From the NCBI GenBank assembly GCA_937949615.1, contig CALEDQ010000008.1, forward strand, positions 496,001-560,000: a stretch of DNA of 64,000 bases, written 5' to 3'. The notes below the pieces were generated by a model. That model saw only the letters and a program-made list of their open reading frames with translations. It was not told the origin of the DNA and searched no databases. Shown here one piece after another: positions 44,584 through 53,699 of the stretch (position 1 is the first letter of the stretch; the number at the start of each line of letters is the position of its first letter). Source of the DNA: an uncultured bacterium (GTDB lineage Bacteria; Muiribacteriota; Ozemobacteria; Ozemobacterales; Ozemobacteraceae). The translations under genes and the position numbers were made by a program.

Positions 44584-44759
44584 TTTTACCTGCTGTTGAT
44601 GAATTATAGGTTAATTATATGAATGAAAACGGGGTACGTCCAGACAGGCCCGGCACTTTTTTTCGCACCCTGAATCACTTTTTTGTAAAGACGCCTCGAA
44701 AACTCTTAACAAACCGGCAGTCGGCACTTTCGGGTATCGCTTTTAGAAGCGGTTTCTGT

Positions 44760-44765
44760 TACAAT
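44760..44765 (+). promoter_or_regulatory. Candidate extended -10 for the DMT transporter
   Basis: TACAAT at 44760-44765, with TG two bases upstream, gives a leader of about 35 bases to TTG 44808. No clear -35. The rest of the 224-base gap (44584-44807) shows nothing I can support. Confidence 0.4.
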
Positions 44766-44807
44766 CGCCCGGTCAGAAGATCTGTCTCGATAATCAAAGG
44801 AAAAGCT

Positions 44808-45731
44808 TTGTCACCGATCGTTAATGGAACTCTGCGGGTTGCACTGGCAGCTCTCATCTGGGGTGCGGCCTACCCGCTGACCAAGGTTGCACTGGCCGAT
44901 GTGCCGCCACTGCTGCTCGGGTTCTTCAGGTTTTTGCTGGCCGGCTGCTTGTTCATGGCCAGTGAAAAAAGCCTGCCACTGCAGAAAATTGCGTCAGAAG
45001 ACCGGAAAAGCTTTGTCGGGCTAGCTTTCTGGGGCGTATTCGTTCTGATTATCGGCATGAACTATGGGCTGATCTGGGCGCCGGGCATGGCTGCCTCGAT
45101 TCTTTCGGGTACTCCCCCACTCTTTACTGTTGTTCTCGCCGCTCTCATTCTCGGGGAAAAAATACGGAAGGTGCAGTTCATATCGATAGCTCTCGCGCTT
45201 GGCGGGCTCGCCATGCTTGGCAGCGATTTTTCCGCGAGTGCAAAACTAGAGCCATGGCAGATATGGGCCGGCTGCCTGATGACACTGGTTCCGCAGTTTT
45301 CCTGGGCGATGTATGGCATTGCCGGCAAAAAACTGATTGAACGTTACCACTGGCGACTCATCTGCCGCGACACCTTTTCGCTGGGGGCTCTGATGCTGCT
45401 GCCACCGGCAATCATCGAAGCATGGTTCAGAGGCGCCGGCAGCTGGTCATGGCAGACTGTTTTCATTCTGCTGTATCTCGCAGTAATGAATTCGGTCGTC
45501 ACCTACTCTCTCTGGAACAGCGCCCTGAAAATGATTCCGGTATCGCTGGCAAGCTTTCTTATCTATCTGCAGCCCGTTTCCGGGGCGGTGCTTTCTTATC
45601 TGCTGTTCGGCGAGAAACTGACAACCGGCGGTTTTGTCGGGACCGCTCTGATTTTCGTCGCTCTGACCCTGGTTCTGCTGCCACAACCTGTGCCGGGAAA
45701 GAGTGATGCGACGACGGTTGCCGAATCTTAA
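44808..45731 (+). CDS. EamA/DMT-family transporter
   Basis: About 307 residues with about ten hydrophobic helices, arranged as two EamA-type repeats of five, as in RhaT/YdcZ-type drug/metabolite transporters. PLLLGFFRFLLAG and PPLFTVVLAAL are typical. Substrate unknown. The start is TTG 44808 with AAAGGA at 44796-44801; the frame continues upstream to 44619, but those 63 residues lack homology and a helix pattern. Confidence 0.85.
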   Translation: MSPIVNGTLRVALAALIWGAAYPLTKVALADVPPLLLGFFRFLLAGCLFMASEKSLPLQKIASEDRKSFVGLAFWGVFVLIIGMNYGLIWAPGMAASILSGTPPLFTVVLAALILGEKIRKVQFISIALALGGLAMLGSDFSASAKLEPWQIWAGCLMTLVPQFSWAMYGIAGKKLIERYHWRLICRDTFSLGALMLLPPAIIEAWFRGAGSWSWQTVFILLYLAVMNSVVTYSLWNSALKMIPVSLASFLIYLQPVSGAVLSYLLFGEKLTTGGFVGTALIFVALTLVLLPQPVPGKSDATTVAES

Positions 45732-45746
45732 ACCTGAGAGTAAAAT
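45718..45746 (+). promoter_or_regulatory. Promoter of the 45776 gene
   Basis: TTGCCG (45718-45723), a 17-base spacer and TAAAAT (45741-45746), about 30 bases before the ATG. It lies across the end of the transporter gene. Confidence 0.5.
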
Positions 45747-45775
45747 GCGAAGTGAATCAAAACAGGAGCCAATCA

Positions 45776-46789
45776 ATGCCAGTAAACTTTTTTGCAAGGT
45801 CTGCCCTCGCTGGAATTCTTGCTTTTGCCGCCTCAACCCTGAACGCCATGACCCCTGAAATCAGACTGCCTGAATGGCAGCGTTCAAAAATCGACATTTC
45901 AGAATGGAAGCCAGACCAGAAGCTTCTCACAATCAGAGTCGACATCGAGGCCCCAAGCGTTCAGCTCGAAAAAATCACCTCAAAACTGCACCTGCCCGAA
46001 GAACTTGGCGTAAACGCTGGCCTGCACGAACGCCCGCTCCTAAAAAAAGGCGACAAGGTCGTTTTTCTGCACAAATTCAGCATCAAGCCTGATTTTGCCG
46101 GCTGGGCCGAAGTAGAACTGGCAGCCCAACCAGCAAAAGAAGGAATTCTGGCGCTGATAAAAAGCGCCCATGCCAATGAACCTGCCACCGCAGCCATTCT
46201 TGAAGCTGAAGCCCAGACTATCGACAACCCCATCAACTTTGGCAGATCGATGCCGCTGCTGGTGCGCGAAGACATCGCCCTGTGCACCGCGGCTGAAACG
46301 GCTCTCAAGCCTGATTTTAAAGTTAACGGGCAGCAGTTCTATTTCTGGTATCCGGAATCAGGATTCGGCAAAGGCCTTACCAGCGAAGGGCTCAAGGCCT
46401 TCACTTCTGCTATCGGCAACAGCAATCTGAAAAGCGCCGAAGCGGCCGGCAGCATGCTGATCAAAAAGCTTGAAAGCAGCAAAGAACCTCTGACACTGAG
46501 CCGCGCCAACAATGAAACTTTTGCAATCCCGGCAGCAGTCGCCATCGACCTGATCAATGCCAATCTGACAACCCTCAAGGCAATTATCGAAAAAAATCCT
46601 GAAGCACTCGAAAAGAAAATCAACGACATGCAGCCCGGCTATACCAGGCCATTTCTGATGTTCAATCTCGCAAGTCTTTATGAAAGTCAGAAAAAGTCAG
46701 GGCCGGCAAAGCTGTGGTATGAAAAAGCCATCAATGAAATACCGGCCTGGCCACTTGCAGAAACCAGTCTGAAGCGGCTCAAAAAATAA
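45776..46789 (+). CDS. Secreted protein with TPR-like C-terminus, unknown
   Basis: About 337 residues with a signal peptide (about 1-25, ending LNAM). The N-terminal half is beta-rich; the C-terminal half is helical, with LASLYESQKKSGPAKLWYEKA resembling a TPR unit. No catalytic residues stand out. The start is ATG 45776 with AGGAG at eight bases. A small membrane gene follows after 17 bases, so they are likely co-transcribed. Confidence 0.65.
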   Translation: MPVNFFARSALAGILAFAASTLNAMTPEIRLPEWQRSKIDISEWKPDQKLLTIRVDIEAPSVQLEKITSKLHLPEELGVNAGLHERPLLKKGDKVVFLHKFSIKPDFAGWAEVELAAQPAKEGILALIKSAHANEPATAAILEAEAQTIDNPINFGRSMPLLVREDIALCTAAETALKPDFKVNGQQFYFWYPESGFGKGLTSEGLKAFTSAIGNSNLKSAEAAGSMLIKKLESSKEPLTLSRANNETFAIPAAVAIDLINANLTTLKAIIEKNPEALEKKINDMQPGYTRPFLMFNLASLYESQKKSGPAKLWYEKAINEIPAWPLAETSLKRLKK

Positions 46790-46806
46790 TCAGCAGGAGA
46801 AAGCAG

Positions 46807-46962
46807 ATGTTGTGGTTTTTTGCTTTTACAACCGTCGGAATCGCGATCTTCGCCATGTTTCTGGCGCTGCACCGCATATTCAGAATGCCATTCATGCAGA
46901 TACTGGGCGGAACCGCCGTTCTGAGCCTGTGCGGCTGGCTCGCTACCCGCGCCGGCCTCTAA
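46807..46962 (+). CDS. Small membrane protein, 51 residues
   Basis: A good AGGAG ribosome site precedes ATG 46807 and a 51-residue frame follows with two hydrophobic segments (about 2-22 and 29-46). It is followed by a bidirectional terminator shared with trxB. No family is recognised; the ribosome site and the operon position make it likely real. Confidence 0.6.
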   Translation: MLWFFAFTTVGIAIFAMFLALHRIFRMPFMQILGGTAVLSLCGWLATRAGL

Positions 46963-47003
46963 ACTGTCTGCTTTAACCTTCGCAATCAAATCGATCGACC
47001 GGC

Positions 47004-47044
47004 AAAAAAGCAGCTCAACCAATTCAGATTGAGCTGCTTTTTTT
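47004..47044. terminator. Bidirectional terminator between the small gene and trxB
   Basis: A 15-bp stem (47004-47018 with 47029-47043), with T-runs on both strands, between convergent genes. Confidence 0.9.
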
Positions 47045-47068
47045 CAGTATGTGATCCGAAGTACAGTC

Positions 47069-48013
47069 TTAGCCGAGATCATTGGCGTGCAGCCAGCGCT
47101 CGGCATCGAGAGCCGCGATGCAGCCGGTGCCGGCAGCGCTGATCGCCTGGCGGTAATGTGGATCGGTAACGTCGCCGCAGGCGAAAACGCCATCGATATT
47201 GGTGGCTGAAGAAGGCGACTGGACCTTGATATAGCCTTTCTGGTCAAGATCGAGTGCCCCGCCAAGAAAGGCGGTATTGGGTGTGTGACCGATAGCCATG
47301 AACAGCCCTTTGCACGGGTAATCGCTGATTTCACCTGATTTGACGTTCTTCAGTTTCACGCCTTCGGTAAACTGTGTCCCATAGACTTCTTCAAGAACCG
47401 AATCGAAAATGATCTGAATTTTCGGGTTATCGAAAGCCCTTTTCTGCATGGCCTTGCTGGCCCTGAATTCATTGCGGCGATGGATCAGAAGCACTTTAGA
47501 AGCAAACCTGGTCAGAAAAATCGCCTCTTCAATCGCAGAGTCACCGCCACCGATGACGGCAATGATCTGGTTGCGAAAGATCGGCAGAGCGCCATCGCAG
47601 GTCGCGCAGGCTGAAATACCCTTGCCCCAGAATTTTTTAACGCTCGGCAGATCGAGTATCTGAGCGCTGGCACCGGTCGAAATGATTACCGAATGAGCGG
47701 TAACCGTGCGACTGCCGGTTTTAAGAGTGAATGGCCGTGATGAAAAGTCGACCGATTCGATGTCTTCCATGATGAACTCAGTGCCGAAACGTTCAGCCTG
47801 TTTTTTCATGCGGCTGATAAGTTCGGGCCCGTCGACCCCTTCCGGAAATCCCGGAAAATTTTCAACTTCGGTCGTGGTCATCAGCTGACCGCCGGGCTGG
47901 CCACCTTTCATGAAGCCTTCGATCACCAGCGGTTGCAGGTCGGCACGGGCGGCATAAATTGCCGCTGTCAACCCGGAAGGGCCAGAACCAACGATTACCA
48001 GTTTCTTTGCCAT
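47069..48013 (-). CDS. trxB: Thioredoxin reductase
   Basis: 314 residues, usual length. FAD-binding GSGPSGLTAAIYAA at the start, the redox CATC motif (about 135-138), the NADPH-binding GGGDSAIEEA, and the C-terminal FAD motif FACGDVTD. It reduces thioredoxin with NADPH in the cytoplasm. AGGAG lies eight bases upstream of ATG 48013. Confidence 0.95.
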   Translation of the reverse strand: MAKKLVIVGSGPSGLTAAIYAARADLQPLVIEGFMKGGQPGGQLMTTTEVENFPGFPEGVDGPELISRMKKQAERFGTEFIMEDIESVDFSSRPFTLKTGSRTVTAHSVIISTGASAQILDLPSVKKFWGKGISACATCDGALPIFRNQIIAVIGGGDSAIEEAIFLTRFASKVLLIHRRNEFRASKAMQKRAFDNPKIQIIFDSVLEEVYGTQFTEGVKLKNVKSGEISDYPCKGLFMAIGHTPNTAFLGGALDLDQKGYIKVQSPSSATNIDGVFACGDVTDPHYRQAISAAGTGCIAALDAERWLHANDLG

Positions 48014-48048
48014 GTGTCTGTCTCCTGAATTGTGGTATGATTTGGGCG

Positions 48049-48077
48049 ATTATAACCCAATCCCGAGACAAGCGCAA
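48049..48077 (-). promoter_or_regulatory. Promoter of trxB
   Basis: On the minus strand, TTGCGC (48077-48072), a 17-base spacer and TATAAT (48054-48049). Confidence 0.5.
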
Positions 48078-48086
48078 AATTTTGCA

Positions 48087-48108
48087 TTTGCCCGTTGAAT
48101 GTTATAAG
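48087..48108 (+). promoter_or_regulatory. Promoter of the serine hydrolase gene, extended -10
   Basis: TATAAG at 48103-48108 preceded by TGT, an extended -10, with a TTTGCA-like -35 near 48081-48086. Divergent from the trxB promoter. Confidence 0.5.
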
Positions 48109-48139
48109 CTGCGATTTAATCAATGTTCTGGAGGTCGCC

Positions 48140-49426
48140 ATGAAAAAAGTCACTTTAACGGTACTTATGTTTCTATTTTTAGGCCTGTTGTCGGCAGTTT
48201 TTGCCGGTGATAACGCCGACCTTACCCCAGAAGAAGCCTTCGGGCGAATGTTTTCGCAGGAAAGAGTCTCGGTGAATGCCATGTTCACAGAAGAATTCCT
48301 CAAAACTGTCACCGAAAAACGCCTGCATGAAATCATCAGCTTTTACCAGAATGAAGTCGGCAGTTATACCCGCGTCGAAACTGTAAAAGAAGGCTTCAAA
48401 CTGCATTTTGTCAAAGGCACCGTGCCTGCCAGTCTCAAGATCAACGAAAAGAATCTGATCAGCGGCCTCTGGTTCGGCGTGCCGGAAAAATCAGAAGACA
48501 GCTTCGCCGCAATCGTCGAATCTTTCAAAAAAAGCCCTGACCGCAACTCTTTCTGTGTATTGCGCTACAAGCTTCCGGCCACTGCCGAAGCCGGTCAGAC
48601 TGCCGCAAGCCAGAGCGACGCTCTGCAACCGGAAGTGGTGGCAGAGCTCAATTCTGAACAACCCATGGGTATTGGCTCAACTTTCAAGCTGTATCTGCTC
48701 AGGGCTCTTGAAGACGATGTGGCCGCCGGCCGCCGCAGCTGGAACGACATAATCGAACTGCGCGAAGACTGGAAATCTTTTCCGAGCGGCATTCTGCAGG
48801 ACTGGAACCCTGGCAGCCGCCACAGTCTCGAAACCCTTGCCGGCCTGATGATTTCGATCAGTGACAACACCGCCACCGATCACATTTTCAACCTGCTCGG
48901 CGTCGAGACAGTAAGAAAGTATCTGCCCGAAACCTGTAAAGACACATTCAACACCAGTCAGCTGCTGAAAATGAAGTTTTTCTACCCTGAAAAGGCAGCT
49001 GAATTTATCAAAGCAGAGCAGAAAGGCAAAGACGCCATTCTGCGCGAGATGGACAGCATCATTCCGTCTTCGATCGCATCTTATTCTTCAATTTACTCTC
49101 TGAACACCCCGGTTCTGATCGACGAACTCGAATGGTTTGTCAGCACCCGAAAGCTTTGTGAGACAATCTGGACGCTGCGCGACAGCACCCGTATCAGAAT
49201 CAATGCCGCTTCAGGCCTGGTAAACCGCGCAGACTGGCATATTGCCGGCTTCAAAGGCGGCAGTGAACCTGGAGTTCTCAATTATACCTGGGTTTTGCAG
49301 AAAACCCCGACAAGCCCGATCTATACTGTTTCCTGTACAGCCAACAACAGCATGAAAATGATTTCGACCGACGAATTCAACCTCGCCGTAACCCGTATTC
49401 TCAATCTGCTGAAAAATGAAAAATAA
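48140..49426 (+). CDS. Beta-lactamase-like serine hydrolase
   Basis: About 428 residues with a signal peptide (about 1-22, ending VFAG). After an N-terminal domain (about 25-115) the penicillin-recognising fold follows, with its three active-site motifs: STFK (about 180-183), SDN (about 240-242) and KGG (about 371-373), in the order of class A beta-lactamases. It may be a beta-lactamase, a D-Ala-D-Ala peptidase or an esterase; motifs cannot decide. GGAGG precedes ATG 48140. Confidence 0.85.
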   Translation: MKKVTLTVLMFLFLGLLSAVFAGDNADLTPEEAFGRMFSQERVSVNAMFTEEFLKTVTEKRLHEIISFYQNEVGSYTRVETVKEGFKLHFVKGTVPASLKINEKNLISGLWFGVPEKSEDSFAAIVESFKKSPDRNSFCVLRYKLPATAEAGQTAASQSDALQPEVVAELNSEQPMGIGSTFKLYLLRALEDDVAAGRRSWNDIIELREDWKSFPSGILQDWNPGSRHSLETLAGLMISISDNTATDHIFNLLGVETVRKYLPETCKDTFNTSQLLKMKFFYPEKAAEFIKAEQKGKDAILREMDSIIPSSIASYSSIYSLNTPVLIDELEWFVSTRKLCETIWTLRDSTRIRINAASGLVNRADWHIAGFKGGSEPGVLNYTWVLQKTPTSPIYTVSCTANNSMKMISTDEFNLAVTRILNLLKNEK

Positions 49427-49463
49427 ATCTTCAGAAGCTTATTGAAACAAGGATATTCTGCAT

Positions 49464-49499
49464 AACGAACGCCGGCCTTCCGACCGGCGTTCGTTTTTT
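49464..49499 (+). terminator. Terminator after the serine hydrolase
   Basis: Perfect 12-bp stem (49464-49475 with 49484-49495, loop of 8) and a T-run. Confidence 0.9.
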
Positions 49500-49532
49500 A
49501 TCTGATAAATAAAAAAATCCAGCGCCGGTACA

Positions 49533-49561
49533 TTGACGCTTTCCTGATCGATTCTTATACT
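49533..49561 (+). promoter_or_regulatory. Promoter of the C39-like peptidase gene
   Basis: TTGACG (49533-49538), a 17-base spacer and TATACT (49556-49561), a near-consensus promoter about 47 bases before the ATG. Confidence 0.65.
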
Positions 49562-49607
49562 TGAAGAAAAATCGACAATTTCGACCAGCATTTTCTGGAG
49601 GTCGCTT

Positions 49608-50879
49608 ATGAAAAAATCTAATTCGGTAATCAGATCCTGGGCAGTTGCAGCAGCCATGGTAATGGTTCTGGCAGGGGCAAACCTGGCCGGTGCCGCCAGC
49701 ATCCCCCAGGAAGTCGAAGAACTGCGCATGAAATACGAGCGCCTGTACCAGCAGTATACCCAGGCACTCAGCGATGCAAAAAGCAGTGCTGCCGCTGAAC
49801 TTGGTAAAGAAGTCGAAGTGGCCAAACGCCGCTACGAAGAAGCCAGAAAGGCTCTGACCCCATCGCAGAAAACCCAGGAAAAAATAAAAGAAACCGCCGA
49901 AACGGTCAAAAACACCGTCGACAAGCTTTTCTCGACAGGTGACAAGAATGAAACCCCAACTGCGGTTGCCAGCAAAGAGCTGCCCGGTTACGGCGACCTC
50001 AAGATCAGTATCGATGGTGACAACTACTGCGGCCAGTTTGCCATGACCTCCATGTTTAATGGCATGGGCATTGCCAAAGATCCGCAGAAAATTTATCAGG
50101 ATACCAACCCGGCCGGTATTTTCACCGGGCCGCCAACCATCGTTGAATATCTCAACATGAACGGTGTCGATGCCTCACAGAAGCATAATGCCAGTCTCAG
50201 TGATCTGACCCGCAAAATCGACGCCGGCCTGCCGGTAATCGTGCTGATGAATTCAGGCGGCGGAGTTCCGCACTGGGTTAATATCTATGGCTACAACACC
50301 GATGCCGAAGGCAAGGTGGTTTCTCTCAAAATGCGTGACTCTTACTGGGGTATCAGCAAGGGCTACGAAATGGATGTTGAAAGATTCAAAACCGCCTGGA
50401 ACGACCCGGTTGGAAACAAACTGCCGAACAGTCTGCTGGGTTACAGCAATCTGATGATCGACATCAAAGGCACCCGCGAGCCGGCACAGTCACCTTCAGC
50501 GCTTAACTTCAATTTCAACACCGCGATGGAAGACAACATGTCGAGCGGTATAAATGATGTGGTAACCGGCTTCAAACGTATCGCTCCGATGCAGCTGGCC
50601 GGCGGGATCACCAAATGTGTTCTTGGTATTCCGGGCACCGTTCTCGGGGTAACCGCCAAGGGCATCAACAAGCTCGGCGATATGACAGTAGACTGGGGCA
50701 AAGCACGTCTCGACAAGGGCGGTTTCGGCAACACTCTGCTCGGCGGTAGCGCCGTAGTTGGCGGCAGCGTGGTCAAGGCAGTCGGTTACGTTGCCAAAGC
50801 TTCCGGCAACCTGCTCTCAGGCGTCGCCACCATGGCCGGCAACTTTACCAAGAAGCTCGGCTACGTCTTTGCCCGCTGA
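49608..50879 (+). CDS. Secreted C39-like cysteine peptidase with coiled coil
   Basis: 423 residues with a signal peptide (about 1-30, ending AGAA). A coiled-coil region (about 35-110) precedes a C39-like papain fold: NYCGQFAMTSMFN (Cys about 141), PHWVNIYGY (His about 222) and DSYWG. The C-terminus (about 290-423) is Gly/Ala-rich with hydrophobic stretches. Predicted to cleave peptides in the envelope; the cell target is unknown. GGAGG precedes ATG 49608. Confidence 0.75.
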   Translation: MKKSNSVIRSWAVAAAMVMVLAGANLAGAASIPQEVEELRMKYERLYQQYTQALSDAKSSAAAELGKEVEVAKRRYEEARKALTPSQKTQEKIKETAETVKNTVDKLFSTGDKNETPTAVASKELPGYGDLKISIDGDNYCGQFAMTSMFNGMGIAKDPQKIYQDTNPAGIFTGPPTIVEYLNMNGVDASQKHNASLSDLTRKIDAGLPVIVLMNSGGGVPHWVNIYGYNTDAEGKVVSLKMRDSYWGISKGYEMDVERFKTAWNDPVGNKLPNSLLGYSNLMIDIKGTREPAQSPSALNFNFNTAMEDNMSSGINDVVTGFKRIAPMQLAGGITKCVLGIPGTVLGVTAKGINKLGDMTVDWGKARLDKGGFGNTLLGGSAVVGGSVVKAVGYVAKASGNLLSGVATMAGNFTKKLGYVFAR

Positions 50880-50892
50880 GCCAATCTGAATC

Positions 50893-51075
50893 ATGGGATT
50901 ATTCGCAGGTCTTTCAACCGCATACGTAATGTTTGCCTTTGCCTTTCAGGCAATAGCTCTGGGCTTTATTAGCCTTGACCCACGCTGTCAGGCGCGCCGC
51001 GTATTGTGGCTGCTGCTGACTCTTGCCACTGGCCCGCTCGGCCTGCTGGTATACTTTCTCAAGGGCCGAAACTGA
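50893..51075 (+). CDS. Small two-helix membrane protein, PLD-nuclease N-terminal-like
   Basis: 60 residues, two hydrophobic helices, with RVLWLLLTLATGPLG resembling the short PLDNc-type membrane domain. Ribosome site weak. It follows the peptidase after 13 bases and ends before a terminator, so it is probably co-transcribed. Confidence 0.5.
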   Translation: MGLFAGLSTAYVMFAFAFQAIALGFISLDPRCQARRVLWLLLTLATGPLGLLVYFLKGRN

Positions 51076-51088
51076 AATGTATCTGCCG

Positions 51089-51125
51089 ACCGGGGCTGTC
51101 AAATCGCGACAGTCCCGGTTTTTTT
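51089..51125 (+). terminator. Terminator after the small membrane gene
   Basis: 12-bp stem with one G-T pair (51089-51100 with 51108-51119, loop of 7) and a T-run. Confidence 0.85.
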
Positions 51126-51137
51126 ATGCTTTTATTA

Positions 51138-51166
51138 TTGTTAAGCATGCACCAATCCATTAATAT
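51138..51166 (+). promoter_or_regulatory. Promoter of the S9 peptidase gene
   Basis: TTGTTA (51138-51143), a 17-base spacer and TAATAT (51161-51166), about 27 bases before the ATG. Confidence 0.6.
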
Positions 51167-51193
51167 GAATAAAATGATGAAAGGTGCAGAAAA

Positions 51194-53626
51194 ATGGGAA
51201 AGAACAAACTTTTCAGGCTGCTGGCCTGTATGTTGGTATTTTCTCTTGCGACAACTACAATAACCATGGCCAGAAACGGATACCGCGAACCCGCCCGCAA
51301 TATTACCAGAATTGTCGACACCCCGAATCCGCCGCAGATAAGCGTCAGTCCGGCAGGTCAGCATGCTCTGCTCGTCGAATACACAACGCAGCTCAGCCTC
51401 GAAGACCTCGCCGAACCACAGGCAAAGCTTGCCGGCATCAGAATTCTCACCAGATACAATATTCCGCGGCGCAGCTATTTCGTTCAGAGTATGAAGCTGC
51501 TCGACCTGACCAGCGGTCAGACAAAACCCATCGAATTGCCGGCTGGCGCAAAATTCGGGTTTCCGATCTGGTCGCCGGATGGCAAACTGCTGGCGGCCTC
51601 GTGGTATAAAAAGGGTGGCTCTGAAATATGGGTTTTCGACCCATTCAAAGGCACCGGCAGATGCATAACCCCACCCCGGCTGAATTCGGTTCTCATCGGG
51701 CCATCATGGTGGAGCCGCGACAGCCGACACCTGTTCGTACCCCTCTGGCCGGAAAAGCGCGGCGAACCGCCTGAAGCTCCGATCATTCCTGAAAGCCCCG
51801 AAATTCAGGAAACCGACGGCAAAGTCTCACAGGTGCGCACCTACCAGGATCTGCTTCAGACCGACCATGACGAGCGGCTTTTCGAATATTATGCCACCTC
51901 GCAGGTCTATCGCTACGACGTAAAAACAGGCAAAGGCAGTAAATTCGGCAAGCCCGGGCTGCTCAGCCACATCAATACTTCGCCTGATGAAAAATACTCG
52001 ATCGTTAAAATCATCGAAAAGCCCTTCTCACGCACCGTGCCGGTCAATCTTTTCGCGCACCGTTACGAGCTCTGGGACAGTTCAGGCAAATTTCTAAAAA
52101 TACTGGCGCAGATTCCGGTCGGCGAAGAGATCCCGATCGAGGGCGTTAAAGAAGGCATGCGCAACCCCTTCTGGCAAAAAATGCGCCCGGCGACCATGTG
52201 CTGGATCGAAGCCCTTGACGGCGGCGACCCCAATCGCACGGCCGATTTCAGAGATGTTATCATGGCCCACGACGCACCATTTGAAGGCAAACCGCGCGAA
52301 GTCATCAAGCTGCCGATGCGCTATTCCGGCCTCGATCATCTCGAACGCGAAAACCTGGCGCTCGCCTGGGATTACGACCGTGACACCCGCTGGATAAAAG
52401 CACGCCTGATCGATATGGGCCGCAGTAATATCGCCTCTGAATGCCAGATTATTTTCTCACGCAATTATTACGACCAGTATCAGGATGAAGGCAGCCTGGT
52501 TTACCGCATGCGGCCTGATGGGCAGACGGTCGGCATCATTGAAAATGGCGACTGGATCTATCTTGAAGGCAAAGGCGCCACTCCCGAAGGTTTCAGACCA
52601 TTCCTGGTAAAAATGAACCTGTACACCCATGAAAAAATCGAGTTATTCAGATCGGGTCTCGAGGCCTACGAAAGCTTCATCGAATTTGCAGACCCGCAGC
52701 ATACACGTATCGTAACTGCCCGAGAAGATATCGAAACGCCACAGAACTATTTTATCAGGCCGATAGAAGCGAATCGGGTCGGCAGCCCGGTTGCCCTCTC
52801 AAACTTCGAGGCGCCGGCGCCAGAATTGAAAAAAGTACGCAAAGAACTGATAAAATACGAACGCAATGACGGAGTTCCGCTCAGCGGCACTCTTTATTAC
52901 CCTCTCGACTACAAACCCGGGCGCCGTTACCCGACGATTGTCTGGGCCTATCCGCGTGAATATACCGACGTGGCGACCGCCGGCCAGGTCAGGTCGGCAA
53001 CCAACCGCTATGCCCGTATCAGCGGCACCTCGATTCTCTTTTTCGTGCTGCGCGGCTATGCAGTTCTCGATAATGCCGAGATACCTGTAGTTGGCGACCC
53101 GCTGACCGCCAACAACACTTTTGTACAGCAGATAACCGCCGGTGCCGAGGCGGCGGTCAACAAACTCGTCGAAATTGGCATCGCCGATCGCAACCGCATC
53201 GGCGTCGCCGGCCATTCTTATGGCGCTTTCATGGTCGCCAATCTGCTGGCCCATACCGACCTTTTTGCGGCCGGCATTGCCCGCAGCGGCGCCTACAACC
53301 GCACTCTGACGCCATTTGGCTTTCAGGGCGAACGCCGCACTTACTGGGAAGCCCCTGAGATCTATACGCAAATGTCACCGTTCACCCATGCCGACAAAAT
53401 CAAAGAACCGCTGCTGATGATTCACGGCGAAGACGACCCGAACCCGGGCACTTTTCCGATTCAGACCCAGCGCATGCTCGGTGCGATCAAGGGTCACGGC
53501 GGCACCGCCCGCATGGTGGTGCTACCCTATGAAGGGCACAGCTACGAGGCTCGCGAATCAATACTGCACACCCTCGCCGAAATGTTCGACTGGTTCGACA
53601 GATACGTAAAAACCCGCCGAAAATAA
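51194..53626 (+). CDS. Secreted prolyl-oligopeptidase family peptidase (S9)
   Basis: 810 residues with a signal peptide (about 1-26). An N-terminal beta-propeller-like part (about 60-530) and a C-terminal alpha/beta hydrolase domain (about 555-805) with GHSYGA (Ser about 676), HGEDDPN (Asp about 746) and YEGHSYE (His about 783), the S9 catalytic triad in order. It cleaves short peptides and is probably periplasmic. Closest subgroup may be the glutamyl endopeptidase-like S9D branch, unproven. AAGGTG precedes ATG 51194. Confidence 0.9.
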   Translation: MGKNKLFRLLACMLVFSLATTTITMARNGYREPARNITRIVDTPNPPQISVSPAGQHALLVEYTTQLSLEDLAEPQAKLAGIRILTRYNIPRRSYFVQSMKLLDLTSGQTKPIELPAGAKFGFPIWSPDGKLLAASWYKKGGSEIWVFDPFKGTGRCITPPRLNSVLIGPSWWSRDSRHLFVPLWPEKRGEPPEAPIIPESPEIQETDGKVSQVRTYQDLLQTDHDERLFEYYATSQVYRYDVKTGKGSKFGKPGLLSHINTSPDEKYSIVKIIEKPFSRTVPVNLFAHRYELWDSSGKFLKILAQIPVGEEIPIEGVKEGMRNPFWQKMRPATMCWIEALDGGDPNRTADFRDVIMAHDAPFEGKPREVIKLPMRYSGLDHLERENLALAWDYDRDTRWIKARLIDMGRSNIASECQIIFSRNYYDQYQDEGSLVYRMRPDGQTVGIIENGDWIYLEGKGATPEGFRPFLVKMNLYTHEKIELFRSGLEAYESFIEFADPQHTRIVTAREDIETPQNYFIRPIEANRVGSPVALSNFEAPAPELKKVRKELIKYERNDGVPLSGTLYYPLDYKPGRRYPTIVWAYPREYTDVATAGQVRSATNRYARISGTSILFFVLRGYAVLDNAEIPVVGDPLTANNTFVQQITAGAEAAVNKLVEIGIADRNRIGVAGHSYGAFMVANLLAHTDLFAAGIARSGAYNRTLTPFGFQGERRTYWEAPEIYTQMSPFTHADKIKEPLLMIHGEDDPNPGTFPIQTQRMLGAIKGHGGTARMVVLPYEGHSYEARESILHTLAEMFDWFDRYVKTRRK

Positions 53627-53634
53627 GTAACTTA

Positions 53635-53683
53635 AAATAAAATCGCCCCGCAAACTGCTGATCAGGTTGCGGGGCGTTTTATT
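53635..53683. terminator. Bidirectional terminator between convergent peptidase genes
   Basis: 10-bp GC stem (53644-53653 with 53667-53676, loop of 13) with A/T-rich tails on both sides. Confidence 0.85.
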
Positions 53684-53699
53684 TAAGGGTCTTAAGATC

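Noticed and set aside
44619..44807. N-terminal extension of the DMT transporter
   Set aside because: The 63 added residues show no helix or family match, and TTG 44808 has a good ribosome site.
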